This document shows, piece after piece, positions 35,301 through 47,847 of a DNA stretch of 64,000 nucleotides. A program made the position numbers and the translations under genes. This DNA is from Eretmocerus hayati (taxonomy: Eukaryota; Arthropoda; Insecta; Hymenoptera; Aphelinidae). Positions within the stretch are counted from its first letter, which is position 1. Every line of letters begins with the position of its first letter. The stretch covers positions 16,905,736-16,969,735 of the forward strand of contig CM056742.1 in NCBI GenBank assembly GCA_029851415.1, written 5' to 3'. Below the pieces are notes generated by a model. That model did no database searches. It was not told the origin of the DNA and was given only the letters and a program-made list of their open reading frames with translations.

Positions 35301-35364
35301 TTCTTATCTTTCCCAAGTGAAAACGAAAAAGCAGGAAGATAAGAGACGCCCTAGATATATAAAG
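35301..35364 (-). promoter_or_regulatory. Candidate Tsp2A promoter: TATA and GATA sites
   Basis: Upstream of the Tsp2A start, the minus strand has a TATA-like CTTTATATAT (about 35355-35364) and two GATA-type sites: AGATAA on minus at 35304-35309 and GATAAG on plus at 35338-35343. GATA factors drive many insect midgut genes. The distance to the start codon (about 270 bp) is reasonable, but the transcription start is unknown. Confidence 0.3.
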
Positions 35365-35899
35365 TATGTGATGGCCCGCGCAGCGCACACCTATCTATAC
35401 AATCGTCATATACACCTCTTTTACTCACCTGGTGTGTTATCACGATTTTTTTAAACTCGTGTATGGGCTATGCCTTATTGATGATATAGAATGCTGGAAT
35501 GATTCACACCTCTTTCGTACGCAATGTTACGTTACCAGTATAGCTGTGGGTTGTATATTTACGCGGTTAATGAATTTTATCAAAGCTATTGAACGGATGA
35601 GTAATAATGATGGAAATTGAGATGATTATCCAACGGATGAAATGAGCCAAGATAAGTTCACCTAATTTTCCCCCTGTACCAAATATGCTCTCCACGTGCC
35701 AATCTCAGAAATAGGCACTCGTTAATTTTCTCGCAAATTGTTTCTATGTTTAACTAAAAATACGCTGCTAAATGAGATTAGCAGAATGCTTTCTCTTAGC
35801 GAAATAGTTTAAGAGGTTCACTGAAACTAATGAGAAATTTGCAAAACTGATCAAATTCCAAAATGATGATTGGGATTCCTACAAAATAGTTTTATTTTT

Positions 35900-36960
35900 T
35901 AATCTAATTTAATTGCATTTCATATCACACTCACAATCCAATGATTGGATCCAACCAATCGATGTAGAATGAGGGAAAAGTATCTCTCTGGTCCATTAAA
36001 AGGTGGATAGATTAGTTGTAGAGGGAGATATGAGGATAAAATGAATTTTAGCTGCAATTTTCTTCTAATATTTTGGGTTATTATTACGAGATTCACTTTT
36101 AGGGGAATTAAGATGACCTAAACTGGGGTTTTTCATGGAAGATATGTAGTCTGGTTGAGGGAAAATTTTGGTCCAGTTGGTGAGAAGATCATAAAAATGG
36201 AGTTTTTAAAAAAAATTTGGATTTTTCGGGAATAAATTGGATTTTGAATGTATTTAAAAGGATTTTGAAAAATTCGGTATCAACTAATCGATTTAGAACG
36301 ATGAAAAAGTATAAACTTCGTTGAGTAAAATTTGTATATATTAGTTTAGGGGGTGGGTAATAGCGGAAAATGAATTTTAGATGCGATTTCCTTCTAATAT
36401 TTTGAGTTATTATAAGGAGATTGCCTTTTAGGGGAATTCAGATGACCTAAACTAGGGTTTTCCATGGAATATATGTAGTATGGTTGAGGGCAAATTTTAA
36501 TATAGTTGGTGTAAGGATTATAAAAATGGAGTATTTTGAAAAAATTTGGATTTTTCGGGAATAAATCGGATTTTGAATGTATTAAAACGGATTTTGAGAA
36601 AATTCGGTATCAACCAATCGATTTAGAACGATGAAAAAGTATCAACTTAGTTGAGTAGAATTTGAATAAAGTAATTTAGAGGAGAGATATGAGGAAAGTA
36701 TGAATATTGAAAAAAATATTTTTGTATATTTTGAGTTATTTTTGTGAGGAAAATAGTTATCGGGATTTGGGCTACCTAAAGTGAGGTTTTTTTAGCAAAA
36801 CGAGTAATTTGGTTAAAACAGAATTTTGATAGAATAGGTCTAAACATGCTCAAATTGCTGTTTTTGTTGGAAATTTTGGTTTTTTTATAAAAATTCACGT
36901 TGATGGAGTTTGAATGGAATTTCGGTATTAACCAAAAGATAGATTGAGCCAAAAAAACCA
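35900..36960. repeat. ~329-bp tandem repeat, ~3 copies
   Basis: GATGACCTAAACT starts at 36112 and 36441 with matching flanks such as TTCGGGAATAAAT and TCGGTATCAACCAATCGATTT. A more diverged unit runs to about 36960. It belongs to the same broad family as the 317-bp repeats at 15364-16400 and likewise sits beside a copy of the dispersed repeat. Confidence 0.75.
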
Positions 36961-37079
36961 TAGCCTAGGTATTCAAAATTGGGGTAAAATGAAGTTAGGA
37001 AGAGATATTTTAGTATGAAAGTACACAATTTCAGCGATTTTACCTCAAAAAACGTTTAAATCAGATTCGATTTGGAGAG

Positions 37080-37450
37080 GAGACCAGACAAATCACTGGT
37101 CTCATCTCTGAGTGATTCTCTACAACTTGTAGAAAAGCAAAAATGGATAAAGTGGGGTGTAGAAGAGAAAGCGTGGCGCAAAAAAAAAAACAACACACAG
37201 ACACAGACAAAGGGCCGGAGAGATGAGTCACTGGGGGGTTTTTGAGGATTATAAGGAGAAAAGTGTTACTTACAATCGTTAGATTTTGGCGAGAGGAATA
37301 AGATGGTTGAAGCACTTTTGTGATAAGATGAATTATGTTGAAGAAAATATTGAGTTGAATGGAAAAATTGATCAAAAATTTGGTGTGTCGAAAACAAAGC
37401 TCTCTCTTTAGAGAAAGCAAAATTGTATTATGTTGAAATATGAAGGAATT
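37080..37450 (-). repeat. Dispersed non-coding repeat, copy 2
   Basis: Minus-strand counterpart of 14860-15260, including TTTGCTTTCTCTAAAGAGA, TCCTCTCGCCAAAATCTA and CTACAAGTTGTAGAGAATC. The open frame it carries is not a recognisable protein. Confidence 0.7.
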
Positions 37451-37501
37451 AAAAAATTCCAACCTCGAATCAGTTCTGCGTATCCCAGAAAATTTAAAAT
37501 A

Positions 37502-39562
37502 AAAGGGACTAGGCGGTTAAGCATAGTGAAGCGGACCTTGTCAGATATGGCCCCGAAAGTATTTTTCCCCACTTTCTAACACCAAATGATGGGGGAAGCA
37601 AAGGTTTGTAGGTCCCAAAGTCGCCCCTGTTTTTTAAAGCACCCCAGAAACCCTCTAAAAACGCTAAAAATCGATGTTCCTTCTATCAAATCGCATTCTG
37701 ACGCATTTCAACGAATCGATCTGAAAATTTTTTGACATACTCTTAAAATGTGGTCAATTATGAAAAAAATATTTTCATTCCGACAACTCTCGATTGAGGC
37801 CCTAAAAAAAATTCTTCAAAACTTCAAAGTCAATTTTCTTATGTAAATTGGAAAGAACTATGTTAGAAAACCATTGCATCGTGTTCATCAGGTTATTTTG
37901 CATCGGAAACGGGTATTTTTAGAATTTTTTAGGTGGTCGAACATGGTCAAAAGTGCAAAAAATCGTTTTCAAAGCAAATTTTAATTCAGTAATTTGCATC
38001 TTCTGCGCATGCGCGTCCTCCTACGTCTCTGAAAGTATTTTCAATCGATAGCTGATGCAATTTCCTTCAAAATGACCTCTTGAGGAAGTTGATTTGATGC
38101 AGTGAAACCTGAGATCTAGCTGGTCTAAAAAATGAAGAAATCCAAGGTACCAAATCCGTGAAGCCGTGGCTCCTTCAATGGGCCCGGAAAGTGCGAATTT
38201 TGAGTCGGACTGTTTCAAAAATGTGAACATGTGTTTTCGATGTAATTTTTGACGTAGAAACCGAATCCGTGGTCAGTTTTGTTCCAAACCTTCAAGATTT
38301 TTGATGATTCCCAAAAAACCGACCGGAGGGTGTACGGTCATTTCCAGCCTTCTTTTACACATTTGAGATGTATGTTGGGTATAGGCAAAGGTTTGGACTT
38401 GTCGCGTAAGAGATTCAAGTATGTTTTTCTTTGTATTTTGACCAGCTGATGATAATGCCGATGATTTCGAGGCTTGGGAATGAGTTGGGAGTCAGATTTG
38501 GGCTGATGGAGCTATATTTTGTTTTATGATCTCATCAGAGAAAACTGCATCATGCACCTTATATCTCTCTCTCGAGTTATTTCTGTGCCTTAAAACCATC
38601 GCTATTGTCTTCAGCTGGTCAAAATACAAAGGAAAACATACTTGCATCCTCTATGCGACATGTTCAAACCTTTGCCGATACTCATCATACATCTCAAATG
38701 TGTAGAAAAAGGCTGGAAATGGCCATACACCCTCTAGTCGGTTTTTTGAGTGTCATCAAAAATCTTGAAGGTTCGGAACAAAACTGACCACGGATTCGGT
38801 TTCTACGTCAGATATTACATCGAAAACACATGTTCACATCTTTGAAACTGCAGTCCGACTCAAAATTTGCACTTTCCGGGCCCATTGAAGGAGCCACGGC
38901 TTCACCGATTTGGTACCTTGGATTTCTTCATTTTTTAGACCAGCTAGAACTCAGGTTTCACTGCATCAAATCAACTTCCTCAAGAGGTCATTTTGAAGGA
39001 AATTGCATCAGCTATCGATTGAAAATACTTTCAGAGACGTAGGAGGACGCGCATGCGCAGAAGATGCAAATTACTGAATTAAAATTTGCTTTGAAAACGA
39101 TTTTTTGCACTTTTGACCATGTTCCACCACCTAAAAAATTCTAAAAATACCCGTTTCCGATGCAAAATAACCTGATGAACACGATGCAATGGTTTTCTAA
39201 CATAGTTCTTTCCAATTTATATAAGAAAATTGACTTTGAAGTTTTGAAGAATTTTTTTTAGGGCCTCAATGGAGAGTTGTCGGAATGAAAATATTTTTTT
39301 CATAATTGACCACATTTCAAGAGTATGTCAAAAAATTTTCAGATCGATTCGTTGAAATGCGTCAGAATGCGATTTGATAGAAGGAACATCGATTTTTAGC
39401 GTTTTCTAGAGGGTTTCTGGGGTGCCGTAAAAAACAGGGGCGATTTTGGGACCTACAAACCTTTGCTTCCCCCATCATTTGGTGTTAGAAAGTGGGGAAA
39501 AATATTTTTGGGGCCATATCTGACAAGGTCCACTTCACCATGCTTAACCGCCTAGTCCCTTT
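37502..39562. mobile_element. 2-kb near-perfect palindrome
   Basis: Arms of about 950 bp (37502 to about 38455, and about 38610 to 39562) are near-identical in opposite orientation, ending AAAGGGACTAGGCGGTTAAG. The centre of about 150 bp is unique. Only occasional differences separate the arms (for example CAATGGAGAG against CAATCGAGAG). No target duplication was found and no transposase is present. Frames of 60-90 aa appear twice because of the mirror symmetry. Confidence 0.85.
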
Positions 39563-41542
39563 GCGTTCCTCGTGTTTGCAAAACCAAGAAGCCGCAGAAA
39601 AAATCGCGTTAGGAAAATCGATGACACTATTTTTTGATACTTTAACACATTCTATCCCTTTTTCCAAGACCTTCGAATCTCTTTTTTTGAAGTTGTAAAA
39701 TTCAAATCTGAAGCAATTTCATGATCAAAATACGGAAATCGTTGATATAACACGAAGACCAACTTTTGAGTATACTTAACATCCCCTCATAAGGTCTATG
39801 TCTCAAAAGGGCGTGCAGTATATACGGCTTTTCCTACCTTTCAGAACGGAATAGTGATTTCAACCGATGATAGGTAAGACGCCAAATGTGGTTGCACGCA
39901 GTTGAACACGGTTTTGTGCACTTTATTGCCGATACACATTGTTTTAAAGAATGGGAACAGGTTCGGTAAACTTTTTTGCAAATTCGCGCAAAACCACTTT
40001 TTAGGGAAAATGTGACAACTGAGCTCTGGTTTTTCATATTGAGATGAACATTTCGAGAAACGTTGAATCGATTTTTATACATTGACAAAAGAATTCGAAG
40101 TATTATGGGCACGATTATAATTATATCACTGATAAATCAACGAACAAAATTCTCAATATAGTTCATTGCCAAAATTCTTTTGCAGTCATCGCATTATCAC
40201 TATACAATGTTGTATCTGTTATCAATTAGTTCACAGAAGTATATTTCTATCCACAATCTGTGAAGAATTGATCAATTCACTTACAGAATAATCTTTTTCC
40301 CTATTTTCTATTGCAAACTCTTTTACGAGTGTAAAAATCATCCATGATCCAAACAAGTAATTTGCGATGTTAAATTTCACAGTTTCTTCATGACAGTTTT
40401 TGTTTGAATTTAAAATGGTCCAAAAAATGATGCAATAAAAAAACCAAAGGAGCTGTAGATTTTGTGTAAATACCCGCATGTATTTGATCGCGGGCTTCAA
40501 AACACTCACAGTACGGAGAATTCTAAATTCTAAATATTCAAATTCATGTGATTCATTTTTTCAGATGCAGACGTCGATTTTCGTTCCATTTTTTTTCATC
40601 CGAATTTCTCACCCATATTTTCGCGCATGTGTACTAGCCCTAAAACAGCAGACGATGTTTTAAAGATATCAGCAGAAGAAAATCAATGGATATTTGATCC
40701 TGTCAGTTGCAAACTTCTTTTCTTATTGAGATTTTGATTTGTATCGCTATCAAATTATATGACATGATGTGATATGTTAAAATATTTATGACGGCTCGCC
40801 ACCGACTTTCAAAATTTACGTAATCCGCACAAAACTTGTTCCCCTTCTTCAATTCCTTCCGTGATCAGCTGCAGTGTGAGCTGCAGAGTTCCTCAAGTTC
40901 CTCTTCAAACACATTAAAAAATTGACCAAAATTATAAAAATTTTTGTTTGTGATTTCGCGCTAAAGGAATCGGTGATGTTTTCTGAAAAAAATTTGGCGA
41001 GTGCGGTCGATTGACGATTATTGCGCCACGCTTGCGTAAAAGCAAACACCAGAGCCAGAGCCAGAGCCAGAAAACCAGGTATAATAGAGGTTAACAATTA
41101 TAGTAAAAGCATTCAATCGATCCTTGAGAAAAAAGTTACCGAAAAAATGACTTGACCACCCAAAATTTCCAGTACCCCCTTGAGTGTATGCAGATATTGT
41201 TATCCACTACATGGATAACAAGATTGCAGCCATCAGATAGCGAGGCGTTATGACGTTGCAGATGAATATGTTGAGTGACATTGGTTGAAAGTTCTATTAC
41301 TGAGGTGAGGATTAGTATTACAATTCATTCCAATCTCTATTTAGGCTTCTGATAAATATTAATAGTATGAATGGAAGAACGATTGAAATACGAAACTGTT
41401 TTCACTTACTACTGACTGTTGAACAAAATTTAATCATGTTACACAAGTCGCATACTTCCAAATTATTTCAAACTAGGGAGGGTAGAGAGAGACCCTCCCT
41501 ACTTCAAGCGCATTCTATAACCGTGCGTCAACATTCTTCTAG
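39563..41542. other. Intergenic upstream of DNAJC30, no gene recognised
   Basis: Two hydrophobic minus-strand frames occur here (40231-40509, which would start at GTG, and 40849-41097). Neither matches a family I know, and neither has convincing splice or start context. The stretch just before 41543 should contain the DNAJC30 promoter and 5' UTR. Confidence 0.4.
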
Positions 41543-42187
41543 ATGATGAACCGCTCTAAATCACTACTTCAATCCATAAGTGAAATCCATGTACGCTATA
41601 TGGCCACTAAGAACCAAGGAAAACAAGCTAGTCACTATGACACGCTAGAGGTTTCACGCAGCAGCACTCAAGAGGATATTAAAACAGCATACTATGAATT
41701 ATCTAAGAAATACCATCCTGATAGGAATTCATCTGCAGATGCTAAGAAGAAATTTCAAAATGTATCGGATGCCTATGAGGTATTGAGTAATTTCAGCAAA
41801 CGAAAACAGTATGATCGTGACCTTCTTGCTAGAGGTGGTGATGCTGCTTCAAAAATAGTGTACAGAGATGCTCCAGTCGAGGAAGATCCCATGGCAGGAT
41901 TTTATCGATCACGACAACAACCAATTTACGATTTTGATGCTTGGACTAAAGCACACTATGGAAAGACTTTCAGAAGAACCTTAAGAGACAAAAGTGATAA
42001 AATTCTGAGGGAGAAGATCAGACAACAACGAGAACACGATAGAAAAGAAAATGCAACAACCATTAAAGTAATTTTTGGTACATTCACCATGATTGTCATT
42101 ATGATGTCTCTGCAGAACTTTTTTCTCAATTATGACAGAAATTTAATACAAACTAAAAAAGATAAGAAAGATTATAGAAATTCTTAA
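41543..42187 (+). CDS. DNAJC30: DNAJC30-like mitochondrial J-domain protein
   Basis: 214 aa in one exon. A J domain spans about residues 31-95, beginning HYDTLEVSRSSTQEDIKTAY, with the HPD motif at residues 58-60 (KKYHPDRN) that stimulates Hsp70 ATPase. After it comes the YDFDAWTKAHYGK motif (about 129-141) that is diagnostic of DNAJC30, then a charged helix and one membrane segment near residues 173-193 (TIKVIFGTFTMIVIMMSLQNF), with a lysine-rich tail. The N-terminus (MMNRSKSLLQSISEIHVRYM) lacks acids and could be a mitochondrial presequence. Vertebrate DNAJC30 is an inner-membrane protein linked to ATP synthase and complex I maintenance. Two Met codons abut; the second is an equally good start. 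It converges on VPS37B. Confidence 0.88.
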   Translation: MMNRSKSLLQSISEIHVRYMATKNQGKQASHYDTLEVSRSSTQEDIKTAYYELSKKYHPDRNSSADAKKKFQNVSDAYEVLSNFSKRKQYDRDLLARGGDAASKIVYRDAPVEEDPMAGFYRSRQQPIYDFDAWTKAHYGKTFRRTLRDKSDKILREKIRQQREHDRKENATTIKVIFGTFTMIVIMMSLQNFFLNYDRNLIQTKKDKKDYRNS

Positions 42188-42220
42188 TTTTGTAATAAGT
42201 TGTAATAGGAGTAGCAGAGA

Positions 42221-42226
42221 AATAAA
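42221..42226 (+). terminator. Poly(A) signal of DNAJC30
   Basis: AATAAA 34 nt after the DNAJC30 stop codon. Confidence 0.65.
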
Positions 42227-42697
42227 TATTTAGTCAAATGTTTCTCTCTATTTGTAAATACTGTTCAACATTGTTGATGTACAGAATGGAAATCGTATTG
42301 TACAGATAAAAGATAGATATTTAATTGACAAACTAAAGAGCACGTAAAAAGTTCCAACGTGATAACTGTGAAATATATTTCACTCAGTTCAAGTCTGCAT
42401 CTAAGCTGCACATATGAATCTGTTGATTTCTCAGCAATGTACATTAATAAAATTATTATATCAAGTTGCATACCTTTGTACTATCTCTTAACTTTCTTAA
42501 ATGAACAATTTCGTTTTGCGACATTTTATATTGTGAAATAGAGTAATGAAACGATTCCAAAGAAAATACTTTTATAGGAAACTGATACATACATTTTTAT
42601 ACTGTGTCAGTGAGACACGGAACTATTCAAAGTTCGATTTGACTCAGATATACTAACAATTACAGAATGTTTAGGCATGTTCACTGGTTCAAATCAT

Positions 42698-43656
42698 CTA
42701 GAATGGTTTCATTACAGGAGGCACTGGCATTGGCATAGATACTATACCTGTTGGATATGGCACCGATGGTGACATACCAGGAAAGTTCCCTGTGATAGGG
42801 TAACCAGGGTTTAGTGAATGAGATGAAGGAGGTTTTTTCATTAATTCTCGCATTTTGTCAACTTTCACTTTACGCATGTGCATTATTTTTCTTCTTGTCA
42901 GAAACTGATCCAGGAACTCATCAACTTCCATGTCACCCCCAAGAAATTTTTCAGCAACTTTCTGGAAAAAAATTTCAATCATCACAGATCCTTTTCAAAG
43001 ATGGAATTTTGAGATTTGCATGAATAATGAAACTGGATCCCACTTGGGAATGATTGAAATTTCTAATGTGTTCCTATCTTCTGAAAGTGTTATGAATTAA
43101 ATTACACACCTCCGATTCTTCCTCTATTTCAGCAGCAGCAGCTTGTAACAGGTCCAGAGCAGTATCCACTGTCATAGTGCCTGCTTTATTCGCTAGAACC
43201 AAAATAAAACCCTATGAGCTACTTATCACCAGCTAATTCCTATTGGTTTATTAAATAAGAACTTACTTATTTGTTCCAATTTAGCTTGTACACTTGAGCA
43301 TAACTGACTACCTTCATCACTCAGCGACTGTATGAGGTTTTTGGCCTCTTCTAACTCGGGTTCCTTAGACAGATTGAACTCTGCTAGCGATCTATTCCTG
43401 ACCATGATTTCTTCTTTCTCGGACTCAAGATCCAGTAACTGTAGAAAAAGATACAAGGGACAATGAAGAAAAATAGCAAATACCAAGGCCAACTTTGACA
43501 TTTGAAAGAGAAGTTATAGGCTACCTGTTGATTATCTTTCATAATTTCTTCAAACTTTTCATCATTATTGAGCAGCTCTTTTAGTTCATCCGTACTCAAA
43601 TTTGATATTGGAGCTAGAGCAGATTGCACGTCGGGTTCGTGACTGGGATTGTACAT
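42698..43656 (-). CDS. VPS37B: VPS37B-like ESCRT-I subunit
   Basis: Four minus-strand exons: 43525-43656, 43267-43438, 43110-43192 and 42698-42961, with GT-AG introns of 86, 74 and 148 bp. The phases join without conflict (Q|LLDLES, EQI|TNKAG, EESE|KVAEKF) to give 216 aa. The N-terminal and middle parts form the helical Mod(r) domain: LSTDELKELLNNDEKFEEIM, LDLESEKEEIMVRNRSLAEF and CSSVQAKLEQ. The fourth exon gives DEFLDQFLTRRKIMHMRKVK, the VPS37B/C-type end of the domain, followed by a Pro-rich tail (MPMPVPPVMKPF). VPS37 is a core ESCRT-I component with TSG101, VPS28 and MVB12 and sorts ubiquitinated cargo into multivesicular bodies. The B type is inferred from the basic motif, length and Pro-rich tail. 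Confidence 0.88.
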
Positions 43657-44073
43657 TTTCGATTTTCTCGAGATTCACTGAGATCCACTTTCACCACTTT
43701 GGATTGGATTATAATTCACAGCACCAATTAGTCGAGAAGTTCGAATGTTTTAGTTTTACTAGAGACAACGCATCACTCTGATATCCGAAGTCTTCGTCAT
43801 CTTTATCATTGTTCGATTCCTTGCTTTCAAGCTCGTGTAGATCGCATGATGATGATGACAAATAAACACTGCGGAATAAAATCCTCTCCATCCCCAAATA
43901 TCTTACAGCGAGATCACTAACCCAACCTTATCTGACAGTATCAAGATCACGATCAAGATTTGCGGCGTCTGCCAGTCAGCAACAAAATCAGCATTCCGCA
44001 CGGCACATGTAATGCACTAACGCGTGTAATGACTTCAATTATTTATGGAAGAAGGTGATTCAAGTACAGAAAA
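43657..44073. promoter_or_regulatory. Divergent promoter region of VPS37B and mL44
   Basis: Only 417 bp separate the two start codons, so both promoters must lie here. No TATA box is obvious. The middle (about 43920-44030) is somewhat richer in CpG (GATTTGCGGCGTC, CGCACGGC). A minus open frame (43709-43897) is probably 5' UTR or chance. Confidence 0.55.
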
Positions 44074-45417
44074 ATGTACAGGTTGCGGCTCTGTGCAAGA
44101 TTGACTACCAAACTCTGTAAGCCACAAGACACTGTTCCTGTGTGTAAGTATTAAATTCGATCAAGTGTTTTGAAAATAATAGGTTACAATTTCTATCCTA
44201 AAGAAGATCCACAATACTGAATGTGTATAAGACTCATAAAGTCGTAAAAATTCTTTCAGATCATCGAAATATCTCACGTTGGATTCGTCCCACTCTAATT
44301 GAACTAACTCACCGTAAAAAACGATGGCATAAACCCATCAGAAGCCCACGAAATGAGTTTATTGAATGGAATCGAGAGGCTGAAGTATATGCTTTCAACA
44401 ATAGGCTTTCTGAAAAGTTTGACCTCAACCTATTAGAAAGAGCATTTACACATAGGTCATATGTCATCCAAGAAGAAGAGGAACAGAAAAAAGTTGGAAT
44501 TGACAATCCTATGTTAGATTTCGAGGATAATCTGGAACTGATCAGTGAAGGAAAAGAAATTACTCCTTTATTGATAGAGAATTACCTACATTCAGCTTTA
44601 CCTCTTGCTCCTCTAGAGTGTATCCAGTGAGTCTTTGATGCAATTCACATTTTATTTAGCCACTTGCCACTTCACTCAAATATATAATTGATACCTTCTT
44701 TTTATGCAGTGCCTTCAAGAATTATTTGTTGTCGAATGAAGTGCTGGCTGCTACATCATCAGGCATTGGAACTAAAGATCTAGTTCTCACGCAGGTTGAT
44801 ATTTTTTCAATACTTCCTCATTTCCAATCCTAGAGATGAATAATTCTCATTTTATATATTTATTTTAGGAGTACCCAGTCGATGAAGAAACTCTTGCCAA
44901 TACTTTTTATGCTTTGATATCAGCTTTGAACAGAAGTGTAAATCTAGAGCATGCTGGAATCTTTGTAAGAGATATTTTAATATCTAGATTGGCTGAAAAG
45001 GATCTGATCGAGTTGTGGAGCCCTGAAAATCCGTTAGAAATTCTCAATGACATTCTCATTAGAGAGTCTAGAAAAGAAGCGGAGCCAAGAGTTATTGCAC
45101 AGACAGGGATCAACACACTTTTACCCGTCTATCACATTGCAGTCTATTCAAACAAAGAGTTCTTGGGCTCTGGTAAGTTTAATCCTGATTTCTAATACTA
45201 ACAGAAAATATATACTAATCACTTCTAAATATGATATTGATTTCTATCAGGTATTGGAGAGACAGTGGATGAAGGAGTGTCATTGGCAGCTCTGAATGCA
45301 TTGTTGAGGATGTTTGGACTACTGGATTCAAGCAATCCTCTGAGATGCAATCTGAAAATTGATGAACCTGATTCAAAAAATTTGCCATTGCAAGAATGGA
45401 GTAGAAGTAAAATATAA
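44074..45417 (+). CDS. mRpL44: Mitochondrial large ribosomal subunit protein mL44
   Basis: Five exons: 44074-44143, 44260-44626, 44710-44794, 44869-45172 and 45251-45417. Introns are 116, 83, 74 and 78 bp, all GT-AG, and phases join cleanly to give 330 aa. The Arg-rich first exon (MYRLRLCARLTTKLCK) fits a mitochondrial targeting sequence and decides the start. A later ATG at 44223 lies in intron 1. The RNase III-like fold begins at LLERAFTHRSYVIQ, continues with LISEGKEITPLLIENYL and ends with a double-stranded-RNA-binding domain (NPLEILNDILIRESRKEAEP to GSGIGETVDEGVSLAALNAL). mL44 is a structural mitoribosome protein near the exit tunnel that kept the RNase III fold without catalysis. Confidence 0.92.

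Positions 45418-47847
<2,430 letters not shown>

Noticed and set aside
40231..40509. Hydrophobic 92-aa minus frame as a possible small membrane protein
   Set aside because: It would start with GTG, has no recognisable family, and has no clear upstream exon. Kept only as a note.
40849..41097. 82-aa minus frame beginning with a signal-like hydrophobic stretch
   Set aside because: No matching family and no splice or promoter support. It partly reads a GAGCCA short tandem repeat (about 41050-41070).
44223..44259. ATG at 44223 as the mL44 start
   Set aside because: It lies in intron 1. The upstream exon (ATG 44074) joins in phase and supplies an Arg-rich presequence.
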